From NCBI RefSeq assembly GCF_021130785.1, contig NC_060209.1, forward strand, positions 25,995,001 through 26,059,000: a stretch of DNA of 64,000 nt. Reading direction: 5' to 3'. Position 1 is the first letter of the stretch. The number at the start of each line of letters is the position of its first letter. The position numbers were made by a program, and so were the translations under genes. Below, piece by piece: positions 1 to 10,056 of this stretch. Origin of the DNA: Homalodisca vitripennis. Its lineage: Eukaryota; Arthropoda; Insecta; Hemiptera; Cicadellidae. The notes under the pieces were generated by a model. That model did no database searches. It saw nothing but the letters and a program-made list of their open reading frames with translations, and had not been told where the DNA came from.

Positions 1-490
1 ACAATATTAGTTATGTAATTACAATATGTAATTTTTATTACACTTAATCATCAAATTTTTACCAGATCTACTTTAAATACAAGGCTGCTAATCAGGTTGT
101 GTAAGTACAGATAATGTTAAAAATTATTTATGGTTAAATTATACCATAGGCTATTGCACCTGTTTTTGGTTAGGTCTCAAATTTCTCATGTAAACAAATC
201 TTTGGATAGTGATAGCCGTTCATTACTGTTTATTACATGTTCATAATAATTTTCCTTGAAATTCAACAAGATAAAACAGTTATCTAGAAATCGATAGGAA
301 GGCAGTAAACATGCATTTAATTTTTAGTCTTCTGCCTTTATAAAAATGATGAAAGAATTCATCCAACTTTTCTCACTTTTATAATGAGAAGACTCCTTTT
401 AATACGAGTATTGAAACTTTTTTTCGTTTAATGTCCTTTTTACACTTACATAAATACTAGTTATATATTTCCATCTATTATTTCATATTC
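1..490. other. AT-rich sequence, no gene seen
   Basis: No open frame, repeat or RNA structure that I can support is visible here. The sequence is ordinary AT-rich non-coding DNA leading into the dispersed repeat that begins near 491. Confidence 0.6.
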
Positions 491-978
491 TAACTAGCTG
501 TTTCCCGCGGCTTCTCACGCATTTCGTAAGTTTTGCCCGCGTATGAGCACTTCTGGTTGAAGTAAATTATATTTCCAACGCCGATGTAGATTTTAACTTG
601 ATGTCACGATCAATAAAATCTGTAAAAAAATGTATTGTACATGCTTACGTACTTTATTACATATGGTCTACCACTCAAGCTTTTTCAACAAAAAATTTAG
701 TTTAAAGACAATTACACATCATACTTAGCGCCTTCAAATAGTGTTTCACTGTTTAATATACGTATCTATTTTGTTATTGCAGTTTATAATGTGCAGGCGC
801 TTCAAAAACTTTTCTTTTAAAGTGCCGCCTGGTGGCGAGTTACATCAATGGCCATAGCATATAAACCTTCTCTGTGGAAAAATACATATACATACAAATT
901 TTTATAATGATCGGTCACATATTTTACGATTCCATAAAGGACAAACACACAAACATTCATTTATATAAATATATATAT
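491..978 (+). repeat. Dispersed insect-type CCCGCGGCTTC repeat
   Basis: The stretch opens with ACTAGCTGTTTCCCGCGGCT and closes with a phrase resembling 'atcggtcacatattttacg' followed by ACAAACACACAAACATTC and an AT microsatellite. This opening and closing pair is typical of an abundant insect dispersed repeat: a 'ctagctgttNcccgcggcttc' head and an 'acaaacaaacat' tail. I recognise the head and tail by memory of the pattern, not by a database search. The middle is degraded and no coding frame is preserved. The boundaries are approximate because no target-site duplication was found. Confidence 0.5.
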
Positions 979-1656
979 GTAAGATTATATATCCAACTTC
1001 TATAGTGTTATCAATGTTCAAGGGCTCTCTTTGAAGATAAAGAGATCGGAGTGAGGTAGCTGAGATCTACAACGCCAAAGCCTTTGCAAACAAACGACAA
1101 CACCAGGTGCAAATCTCCGCTCCGAGTGAGTTATCTAAAACTACCAACATTTCTGTAAGAAAGATAAATGTAAAAAATATAAAGATATTCTTAGCAGTTG
1201 AGTTTAAAGTTATGTGCAATATTTTATACACTACTAAACTAACTGCTACTTGCTACTTTGCACATACTTCCTTATAGTGTAACACGTGAGTGTATTTTGT
1301 CATATTTAAAAATAGATCTTAATTAGACTAAACATTTGAAAATGTTAAATGTTTTACCTTTATTACAATTAGAAATATAATTTTTTTCCAAAAAATACAA
1401 GCGGATGAACGGATGGTAAAATAATCAAGATATGCTTATGCTTCATATGGCATATCTTACGTTTTTACATAAGAATTATAAAGTAAAGTTTGATGGAATA
1501 TTTATGGATATCCTATTCATTAAATTTCTGCTTCCTATGTAACTAAACAACTGTATAATCTTGTATCTTAAACCTAATAATATTAATACAACTAAAAATT
1601 ATTAATGAACCGACCGACAAAAGAGACTATATGCAGGCCCCATTAGGGGGCCACTT
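979..1656. other. AT-rich sequence, no gene seen
   Basis: Nothing coding is seen. A short perfect hairpin GGCCCC-attag-GGGGCC lies at 1636-1652. It is isolated, and in a eukaryotic intergenic setting it has no obvious role. Confidence 0.5.
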
Positions 1657-1727
1657 ATTCTGTGATGAAATGAAATATTTCTTTATTTGAGGCGAAATAA
1701 AGAAATATTTCATTTCATTCTGTGATG
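1657..1727. mobile_element. Palindromic micro-insertion with 11-bp target duplication
   Basis: The 11-mer ATTCTGTGATG occurs at 1657-1667 and again at 1717-1727. The sequence between them is almost entirely a perfect 23-bp inverted repeat (1666-1688 and 1695-1717) around the 6-nt loop GAGGCG. Each arm read outward is AATAAAGAAATATTTCATTT, which resembles the AATAAA-containing 3' tails of the LINE ends at 13740-13800 and 46535-46559. The best reading is an extremely short retroelement insertion in which both ends are 3'-tail sequence in opposite orientation, as twin priming would give. A DNA foldback element is the alternative. Confidence 0.6.
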
Positions 1728-2320
1728 TGTTATGGCGACATCTTTATAAGTCTTTAATTGATCCCCTTTTGTTATTTGTTATAGATGGTAGCAATCTAGT
1801 AATCTTGTATTTCATTATATAATATTATATATGATTTACATCTTATCTTAATTTTAAATGTTTTATCGACCTGTTGTGTTTTCTGATAACATATTTATTA
1901 TTGTTGACCCTTATCGTGTTTATGATCTTTGCTATTTGCTTTGGTAATTTTTTTATTTGTTGTAATTATTTGTTATAGATTTGTTATTGATGTGTTCCTT
2001 AGTAGTTTTATTTTCAAATGCTGCGATATTATTTATTTTTGCTTTATTGCCATTATTATTTTGAATTTTATTACTGAAAATATCTTACTTTCTACATGTG
2101 AAGTACTAGGTTGTTTATTGCTTCTTTTTTATTTTTGAATGTTTATTACTGTTAGCCGTTAGTCTTAATACTCCAGCCATCTGTTTGCTATTTAATACAA
2201 AGTTTAAAACGGTGTATTGCCGGACGACAAATAAATAAAGTAAAACCAAGTACATTAATGATATGTACAACAACTAACCTAGAGTGGATCACCCAAATTC
2301 TAATGATTGGAAACACGCGA
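1728..2320. other. AT-rich sequence, no gene seen
   Basis: A T-rich frame at 1929-2138 gives a hydrophobic 69-residue peptide rich in F, I and L. That composition is expected from T-rich DNA, so I do not call it a gene. Nothing else is recognisable. Confidence 0.55.
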
Positions 2321-2432
2321 CCACAACAGACAGCAACAAAACTGGTGTTGGAGCGAGCTTCTATTAGCTTAATGGGAATCGCATTACCTCTTCTTGTCTG
2401 GCTCAAACACATTCCGTTCATTAGGAACCGTT
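2321..2432 (+). repeat. Short dispersed repeat, copy 1 (partner at 28.2 kb)
   Basis: This ~110-bp stretch aligns with 28243-28351. The shared core includes CTATTAGCTTAA, then GAATCGCATTACCTCT, then CTTGTC, then AAACACA and CATTAGG, with substitutions and small indels between. The chance ORFs on both strands here (2188-2487 and 2258-2500) fall across the repeat and are not supported as genes. The family is unknown to me; a SINE or a MITE fragment is possible. Confidence 0.55.
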
Positions 2433-3106
2433 TATTTTTGTTTAAATGTTCAGAAACTGTAAATATGTATTTTATGAATTTGCACAATGTTTCAAACTAA
2501 CCGTTAGTTTGAAAATAATATCATGGATCAAAAGAGTATCCGCTGTATCAATTCATAGAAAATAATATTGCTCTTATTAAAATATTTACGGACTAAATTA
2601 AGCACTTCTCAGTTTCTAAAATTTAAATTAAATTGGAATACTGAAGTTGACTGTACTTTTATGGATGCACGTAATTAATTAATTTACGATGTTTGTTCTT
2701 CCCAAAACAACTTTGGAATCACGACGAAGAAGGTAAACTTAACTGTGATGGAATGTTATAAAAACTAAGTAAACATAATTTGTGAATTGATGATATCGTA
2801 ATTATTATAGTTTAGGTTATTATCTCTAGTTAACACGTAATAATATTATAAAGAAATTTACATAAGCTACAGATAGTTTAGTAGAAAATATTTTAACTGA
2901 ACTGTAAAAACTAAACTATTTACTGTTACTGGTCAGAACATAATTTTGTAATTTAAAATAAAATATGAAACAAAAAAGATATAAATTGTGATAAAAACTT
3001 CATAGAGTAAAATGAATTTCGCTTAAAAATTGTGATAAATATAGTAGAAATATATTGAAGTTAGAGTTTATGACGAATGTTACTAGTATTCATAGCAGTT
3101 TATAAT
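2433..3106. other. AT-rich sequence, no gene seen
   Basis: No gene or recognisable repeat is seen up to the PLE target site at 3107. Confidence 0.55.
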
Positions 3107-3117
3107 AAACCATTATA

Positions 3118-3545
3118 GACTTTATTTCCGCCATCTTGTTTTTGTCTGCCATGACGATTGCCATTGGCTAGTGCCCTCTGGTCAGTCGTAGGTTGTTGTT
3201 AGACGAATGCAGACGTATTGTGACCTGTATTCTGTAGTTCAGTTTTAATGATTAGTGTTGTGTATAGTTTTTTATTAAGTGCATGTTTTTAGAGTTACTG
3301 AATTTGACAAACAACATGCTGGTTGTGATTCCTGACTTAGGCGTGCCACAACGCTTTGGTATGATTTGTTTATTTTAACCTAGTTTGTAATTATATATTA
3401 GGTTAGTTATTACCTGAAGAAGAGATCAGATTGCAGATCTCGAAACGTAGTGTTACTGATTTCTTGTTTCACTGAACGATGGCAAATGTCCGGAAAAATC
3501 CTGTTTCCTTCACAATCCTTCCATCGTCAAGAATAACCTTAAAAA
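3118..3545 (+). mobile_element. Solo Penelope-like terminal repeat with 11-bp TSD
   Basis: This ~428-bp block matches the 3' terminal repeats of the PLE copies at 5760-6156 and 24890-25319. It opens with TTTCCGCCATCTTG, contains the hammerhead-like core at 3401-3460, and ends with CCATCGTCAAGAATAACCTT. It is flanked by the perfect 11-bp direct repeat AAACCATTATA (3107-3117 and 3546-3556), so it inserted as a unit. It has no coding part. It is therefore either a 5'-truncated PLE insertion that kept only the terminal repeat, or a solo terminal repeat mobilised by itself. Confidence 0.8.
3401..3460 (+). ncRNA. Hammerhead-ribozyme-like motif in PLE terminal repeat
   Basis: The order of elements matches a type I hammerhead. 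A stem I strand (GGTTAGTTATTAC) leads into CTGAAGA (3414-3420). Stem II follows as GAGATC/GATCTC (3422-3427 with 3436-3441, 8-nt loop), then GAAAC, then GTA as the possible cleavage triplet at 3447-3449, then the return strand of stem I. Stem I pairs three positions, has a small internal loop, and pairs about six more including G-U. Two departures from the canonical form are visible: one extra A between CTGAAGA and stem II, and no separate stem III loop. ACGT is self-complementary, so stem III could form between two copies. Hammerheads in PLE terminal repeats are established; activity here is inference. Confidence 0.6.
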
Positions 3546-3556
3546 AAACCATTATA

Positions 3557-4439
3557 ATAAGCATTTCTTGACAGAAATTTGTTACTTCAAAATGGTTGAA
3601 TGCAGATTTAGTAACCAAATACAAGTTATCAAAATGCAGACCAATCTGAAGTTAAGACCTCCTTGACACTTAAGAAACAAAAGTGCTGTGTTTTATGTGA
3701 CAGTCTACCGTAAAATTTAACACTGGTCATCTGTGATTCTTTAAATCAAGACATGGACACCAGGTCAGCTGAGTTTTATAGAGCTGTTTTATTACTGTTA
3801 CTGCTCACATGTTTACAAATGTTACATATTATGCACCTAACATTTTACATATATGTGTAACATGGTTGATAGTTAACCGCAGTAGTGGCGAGGTCATGTT
3901 AAAATATTTCAAAATAGTACAACCCAGAATACTACTTACTTTTTTATTTTATGGTTTCTCATAATGGCATCTCATAACTAAACAAGTATCCCGGAGTTCC
4001 TGTCCATGAAACTATACTTGTCCAAGAAGTGGTAGTTCCAAGTTTAGATTCCCGGCTGAGCAAATACTTTTTGAGGACCAATCCTCATTGAAATTTTTTG
4101 AAGGAGGGGTCAATTCCCTTTTAAGCTTAATTCTGTCCCTGGGAGATTCGATACAGTACAAGGTCAATGACACTGATAGTCATAGAGTGGTACGGTCAAA
4201 GGCAGAATTTGAATATGCATTACCTCTACCTTAGATCCAAGATCTCTCGGCCATTGACACCCCAAATTATATCGTTGGGTTAAATTACACTGTTCACATT
4301 TATACAAGGTAGAAGTAGTATTCCTCATATCTTGCTTTTCTACAGGTTTTACAGGTTTTGCTGAGGTTGCGTTCAAAATTTAAAATCCATAGTTTATTTT
4401 ATTAGGCATAAAAATGTTAAAAATGTTTTTATATCTAGC
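3557..4439. other. Non-coding sequence, no gene seen
   Basis: No protein family or repeat is recognised. The minus-strand frame at 4164-4376 (70 residues) has a Cys-x2-Cys pair but no second pair in zinc-finger spacing, and I do not support it as a gene. Confidence 0.5.
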
Positions 4440-4605
4440 TATATTCTATTGGGTGACATGAATCATCACCAATCTCAATGTTACTTATATAGAAATGAAG
4501 CTTTTCGCAAAACTTTCAAATCTGTAGGTCAATTCTTTCTTGAGATATCGGACGGACAGGGATACAGGCAGACAGAAATATAGACAAACAGTCATATAAA
4601 AATTA
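4440..4605 (-). repeat. Dispersed 'GATATCTC/CAGACAG' repeat family, copy 1
   Basis: In reverse orientation this stretch carries the same phrases as the copies at 10.9-11.6, 17.5, 32.2 and 41.6-42.2 kb. These are a CTGTCTGCCTGT run, then CGATATCTCAAGAA, then a fuzzy ~60-bp spacer, then a phrase around 'acatTGAgATTGgtGATGattcatgtc'. No protein is encoded. Divergence between copies is high, so only short anchors are clear. Confidence 0.45.
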
Positions 4606-4979
4606 AAATGTTCTAGCCTTTCGAGTGATTGAAATAAATTTACATCAAATTAAACATTCATATAATAAAATTGTAGTAACTTGTTAGTTCACTCTTTTGA
4701 TTGCATAGATTCGGCTGTATACACATCGCGTAGTATCTGAAGTGCGTGTTCATTTCTCTCTTCACAGCAACTAATATTCATTCAAGAGTTAGTGTAGTGT
4801 TCTGTGTCTAAGTGAGGGAATAAATCTGGATAATATAATAAACCTCGGTCCTCAATTAGAGCCAATGCTTTGTGAACTGTACAGAAGATATGCTAATCCG
4901 TTATCGCTTACACGCGCCGATCATACATGTGATCCTCCAGTTTGATAATTAATCCTACCATCTACAGACTATGTGTAAC
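4606..4979. other. Non-coding sequence, no gene seen
   Basis: Nothing recognisable is seen between the dispersed repeat and the left target duplication of the second PLE. Confidence 0.5.
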
Positions 4980-5079
4980 TACCAACATGTTCTTTGTTTG
5001 AAGGTTATTTTTGACGATGGAAGGATTGTGAAGGAAACAAGATTTTTCCGGACATTTGCCATCGTTCAGTGAAACAAGA

Positions 5080-5142
5080 AATCAGTAACACTACGTTTCG
5101 AGATCTGCAATCTGATCTCTTCTTCAGGTAAAGAACTAACCT
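5080..5142 (-). ncRNA. Hammerhead-like motif, inverted terminal repeat
   Basis: The reverse complement of this stretch gives the same core as at 3401-3460: CTGAAGA, a 6-bp stem II, GAAAC and GTA. It sits in the inverted left fragment of the 5.0-6.2 kb PLE, so any ribozyme would be made only from minus-strand transcripts. Confidence 0.55.
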
Positions 5143-5216
5143 AATACATAATAACAAACTAGGTTAAAATAAACAAATCTTACCAAAGCGTTGTGGCACG
5201 CCTAAGTACGCCTAAG

Positions 5217-5735
5217 ATTATCGGAGAAAATTAGAAGAGTAGGTAGAAAGTACAACATTAGAACCGCGTTTTAAAACACACAACACTCTTAGACAAAGTC
5301 TCGTAAAAACAAAACCAAAAAAATGGCACACAGGATTCTAAAAACTGTGTTTACAGTATAACATGTAGTTGCAATAGGCGAGACAAAAAGACCACTAAAC
5401 GTAAGGATAAAAGAGCGCAAAGAAAACAAGAGAAAGGGTCTCACAGAAAAGTCAAAAAATTGCACACCATTGTTGGTCCGAAGACCATCATATGAATTGG
5501 GATGAAGCCAACATAATACACTGGGAACCACATTTCTTCAAAAGGAAATTAATTGAAGCAACATACATTAAATTGGCAGACCGACCAATCAGTCAACCAT
5601 CTGTCGAGATTGGCTTTGGTTGCCAATTCTAAAAAATGACCTAAAGAAAAAACCAAACGGATCAGATATTTGTGATAAAACCAATGCGTAGTCACAATAT
5701 GGTTTTAAGAAGTTCATCTCGCATGAACCAATAAT
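5217..5735 (+). pseudogene. PLE ORF 3' fragment (RT linker and GIY-YIG remnant)
   Basis: The translated fragments match the C-terminal part of the PLE protein seen at 22.1-24.9 kb. First comes a linker reading LSEKIRRVGRKYNIRTAF. Then comes a GIY-YIG remnant with GETKRPLNVRIKE, and a distal part recognisable in several frames. In PLEs this protein joins a reverse transcriptase to a GIY-YIG endonuclease, which nicks the target so that the RNA can be copied into the chromosome. This copy is dead. The palm of the RT is absent, a stop follows TAF, the tyrosine strand of GIY-YIG is lost by a short deletion compared with the copy at 24412-24606, and several frameshifts follow. The frame at 5289-5531 on the opposite strand is only a shadow of it. 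Confidence 0.75.
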
Positions 5736-6046
5736 AACGAAAGGGCCCATTCCTGTCCCCCCTTCCATTTATTTCCGCCATCTTGTTTTAGCCAGCCGTG
5801 ACGATTACCATTGGCTAGTCCCTCTGGTCAGTCGTAGGTGGTTAGTAGACGAGCGAAGACGTATTGTGACCTGTATTCCGTAGTTAAGTTTTAATGATTA
5901 GTGTTTTGTATATTTCTTTATTAAGTGCATGTTTATAGAGCTATTGAAGTTGACAAACAACATTTAGGTTGTGATTCCTGACTTAGGCGTGCCACAACGC
6001 TTTGGTAAGATTTGTTTATTTTAACCTAGTTTGTAATTATGTATTA

Positions 6047-6108
6047 GGTTAGTTCTTTACCTGAAGAAGAGATCAGATTGCAGATCTCGAAACGTAGTGT
6101 TACTGATT
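6047..6108 (+). ncRNA. Hammerhead-like motif, right terminal repeat
   Basis: CTGAAGA lies at 6061-6067, stem II pairs GAGATC with GATCTC, and GAAAC and GTA follow. The stem I strands are GGTTAGTTCTTTAC and the sequence after GTA. The stem I internal loop is 4 nt against 2 nt here (3 against 2 at 3401-3460). The stem pairs are kept despite substitutions elsewhere in the terminal repeat. Confidence 0.6.
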
Positions 6109-6165
6109 TCTTGTTTCACTGAACGATGGCAAATGTCTGGAACAATCCTGTTTCCTTACCAACAT

Positions 6166-9100
6166 ACTTGTATTAAGTTGCACTGTTATTTTCAATAATT
6201 TGTATTATTTTTCTATTACTATTTTTATTGATTTTGAAAGATTTTACATCTTATATATTTATTGTAAATTTTTGACACATGATAACAAAAATTCCCCAAA
6301 ATATATTAATATTTCTGGTTAATTTCTCTTATCTCTAGCAATTCCAAGAAATATGTTTCTTTATAACGTAATGTTAGATGTTAAGAATAGGCTATATAAA
6401 ACAATACGTAAATAATACCATTCTAATACCACATATATAAGTCCAAATGTTTAATACAGATTTTATGAATTAAACCAATAATTGTAGTATTTTCAATATG
6501 GTGTAATTTTCATGTAATTGGTTGCCATGCCGCTGGGCTCTCAACATCGTGCTGTTGACCATATAAGATATCGAGGCAGTTAACCTGGAGAGAAGGGCCC
6601 TAGAGTGAGTGCCTCTAAAGATCGTAATATTGACTAATTGATGGAGGGCGGGGCAGTGACTTTATGCATTTAGAAGACAGATTGTGTGTGTGTGTGTGTT
6701 TTATGCGCATCATTGAGGTAATGAAAAATGCATTGTACATTGCACACACTATTGTAAATATCAAAAGTGATTTTATCATATAGACTTTAAGATTATTTGC
6801 CACTGGTTTGAATTATCTGAAGTCGTCGGGATATTTATGTCAGTACAATTTAAATCCAACATAAATATTGCAAAACCAAGTGCATTGTGGTTGTGGAGTA
6901 ATTGCATAATTATAGTTTTGGCAATTTATTCACTGAAAGAGTTTTAACCCTGATCTGAGAATATACCGTTAGCCAATATTTAAATTGAATAAGACCCTAA
7001 ACTGGCCAAAGTATCTTACTCAGAACTCTACCACGTGATATAGAATGCAATGATCGATAGCTGTAAACTATGAGCCAATATGTAACAGGGTAAGCGTGAC
7101 AATGGGAGCACTCAAATATTAGTAACACCTTCACGTCCATTGAGTGAGAGTTGTTGAGTACCCAAAGTATACAAGTCGTCTTATGTCTATAATAGCTTCA
7201 GAAATAGTATGCATCATTATTTCAACAATCACGAACAATTTTCAGTATTTTACGTGAATCCTCCTTCTAATAATACAGTAGATGTATAACTAGTTTTATT
7301 TAAGTACGGATGTTTATAATCATATATTAAGTATAAATTTGTCCAAATTTTTATTGGACATTTCTGTCTTTATACATTTCTTATGTATTGTATTGATTGT
7401 CATTTAGGATTAATCTTTATGCACTTTAAATTGAGTTTTTTATATAGCGTATGCAAGGAAACTAATTTGAGAGGGTTGAAGCTTCATAACCAGGCCATAA
7501 TTTTCACTTGTGAAGGTGTAAGAAGAGCACTCCAGACAGGTACTAAACTATGATGCCTCTAAGTACTCCTCTATATCATACTGTTGTTACAACATAATTC
7601 TGCCTAATCATATTATGTACAAATTTATGGGTAAGGTAGGTATACCAACTTCTATACCACAATTAAATTTCTAGTGCTCGTTTACTGTTTAAAGTGTATT
7701 TGGGCTTTACATATCGGCTGTTCTGTTTGTTATAGATAATAGAGTAGTAGGCGTATCAGACATAGGGATTAACCTCTTTAAATAAAAAAAACTACAATCT
7801 TTAGTTCAGCAGTTAACTCAACGATCCAAGTTAATATTCGTTGAATTTTATGAGGACGCCAACTGTTCATATTTAACGGAACCATTTTACGTTTTCTCAG
7901 TGTTTTATATATTTGTGAGGCCTTTATTTCTATTTTGTTAGTTATAAACGAACTGTTATTTAGCGTCTCGTCCGTGGCAATGAGAATTCATCCTCATGGT
8001 CTTAGTAATGAGAGTGACCTTTTCGCTAGTCTTAGTACACTACACAATTTATGACCAACGTGGCACTGATAAAACACAAGTTGAAGGTTGATCTTAGCAG
8101 AACATAGTAATTTCAGCCCGGCACTGTTGAGCAAATTCTTGGCTCACAAAATTTCTATCCCAATCCTGTCACAGAATTCGTTACATAAAAGAATAAACTT
8201 AAGCTAATCTGAGTGTCAGACAACTTAGAAACATGCGTGTCCTAGGCTCGTTGGGCAGTTGCCTTCGATCATCTTTGAGATTTATCATCTTTTCTTTCTC
8301 TGCTCTCCCCTCATCCATATATAACCGGAGGTTCCGGGATTATTGTAGTGGACTAAAAAAAACAAGAAATAAAACTTACTGTACCTGTTATCGTACGAAT
8401 ATATGTTTCTCGCAGTCATCACGATTATCGCAGGGTTCGGGTTGAATTAATGCTTTATTTAGCTAATGGTCCATTAAGTGAACATAATAGTAAATATTCT
8501 ACTAATTCACGTGTTAAGGTTTTATAATCATTAGTTGAACGACATTATTTGAAATTGATTTTACAATACTATATTTCGGTGTAATTAATTAATTTCTATT
8601 TGTGTTGAAATGAAAAAGTTTAGATACCTTAACGTGTGATAAATATTTTAGAAATTGATTCTAGGCACCAGAAAAAATAACGTAAAGCTGAACGTAGGCA
8701 AAATGAATTTCTGTGGCATTTTCATGATTTTATGACTTATAATTATAATATAACAGTTAACTTAAATTAGCCTCACATTATGTGAATATCATTATGTATT
8801 GATTAGAAAAATAATAATGTTATCAGTTAAAATTTGGAAATTGTGGCTATTGTAATCTGTAAATGAATACATTTATGGAAATCATTTTACCAATAAATCA
8901 TCAATTAATTAGAGATATGCATAGTAATAAAAAATCCAATAATACAAAAATTCGAATAATTATATCAATGTAAAAAAACCTTATCAGCCAATAGACTAAT
9001 GTGATCAGTAAGCTAATTAGGATATATTTTGATTTACACGTTTGTTTCTCAAACAACGCTGGTTTTGAAATAATTGTTTGAAATGACTTATTTCTTTTGA

Positions 9101-9994
9101 AAGGGCATTAGTAATGCTTCTGAATTAGATCATACAACATGATAATGTCATTTGACTACATTTTCGCTATTACCTGAAAGTCCAATAAACCCTCTGGTAT
9201 TACGCTACATTCATAATGTATCGAGTTAATTAATATCTATAAAAAGCAACATACTGATTGAGTCAATACTTTTTAATATTTTTTGTCGATGGTTTTGTAA
9301 TTACATATTAATTCTGTCATTATTTTACGGTTTATTAGTAAAAACTACAAATTCCCAAAAAATTACTGTTAAAGCTGGAAACTTGTCATCGGAACTGTAG
9401 TGTGCACTTTGTAAACTTGTAGACGTGTTACTTTGCCCAATTACTTTAGAAGATTCTTACAAAATATACAACCAATATCAGTGCTGTAGCTAAACCGTTT
9501 CAAAAATAAAGTGTATTTCTATAAAACATGAAGTGATAGTCATATAGAAAACTTTATCTGACATATGACTCACTTTATGTTTCTTTTTAAATATTTGTAT
9601 GCCCTGAACCAATTTTTGAAATATTTTTGTATCCATTATGTGACACTAAACACATCTATACTACAACAAAGTAATTAATGAAGGTAATTAATAAGCTAAT
9701 ATAAAACTTGTTCTGTACTATGATATGGAAATGATGTCGGTGGAAACATCACTGAGAGAAGAAACAAACGTCACAGTATCCTGGGAGTATTGAGCACTCA
9801 ACAGACCCCGTCATTAGTAGTCCAGGCTATTGATTGATGGTGCGGGCAGGGAATTGCAATGATTACTGAATTGATACATAGTCTTTTTTAAATGTATTTC
9901 ACCACTTTAGTCACATTTTCTTCTGCTGGCTGCTGAAATGTATTTAATGAGTGATACTGGCCATTTTTTCCACTACATTAAGTACATTAAGAAA
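6166..9994. other. Long AT-rich gene-free stretch
   Basis: No coding region or clear repeat is supported. A short TG microsatellite lies at about 6684-6700. The frame at 8233-8445 gives a serine- and arginine-rich 70-residue peptide with no recognised motif. Around 9740-9850 the sequence is less AT-rich and may be the degraded body of the SINE whose tail follows at 9995, but I cannot show this. Confidence 0.5.
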
Positions 9995-10056
9995 GGTTAA
10001 GTGGCGGAGAGAACTCTTAAGCCCTAATTTTACCTCTATAATAAAGATTTGTTCTT
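9995..10056 (+). repeat. 3' tail remnant of the 5S-type SINE family
   Basis: The phrase GGTTAAGTGGCGGAGAGAAC, then CTTAAGCCCTAATTTTACCT, then an AATAAAGA-type tail aligns with the 3' parts of the SINEs at 34470-34548 and 49830-49905 (GGTTAAGT, AGAGAGGGCTTCTTAGCCCT and a CTTTA-rich tail). The 5S-like head is not recognisable here, so the copy is truncated or decayed. Confidence 0.5.

Larger units (their letters stand above)
4989..6156 (+). mobile_element. Short Penelope-like element with inverted left end
   Basis: The element has three parts. The first, 4989-5206, is a terminal-repeat fragment in minus orientation. The second, ~5217-5735, is the 3' end of the RT/GIY-YIG reading frame in plus orientation. 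The third, ~5760-6156, is a terminal repeat in plus orientation. The 9-bp direct repeat TACCAACAT at 4980-4988 and 6157-6165 flanks the entire structure, so the inverted and direct parts arrived together. The junction carries a local duplication of ACGCCTAAG (5198-5206 and 5208-5216). Both terminal repeats hold the hammerhead-like core. PLEs with inverted partial terminal repeats are known as a class; the family assignment rests on the GIY-YIG region and on the other copies in this window. Confidence 0.8.

Noticed and set aside
1636..1652. GGCCCC-attag-GGGGCC hairpin as a terminator
   Set aside because: Factor-independent terminators are a bacterial feature, and no T-run or gene adjoins it.
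6534..6640. GC-richer patch that might be another SINE
   Set aside because: Words like GAGAGAAGGGCCCT resemble the 5S SINE body only loosely and no tail is present.
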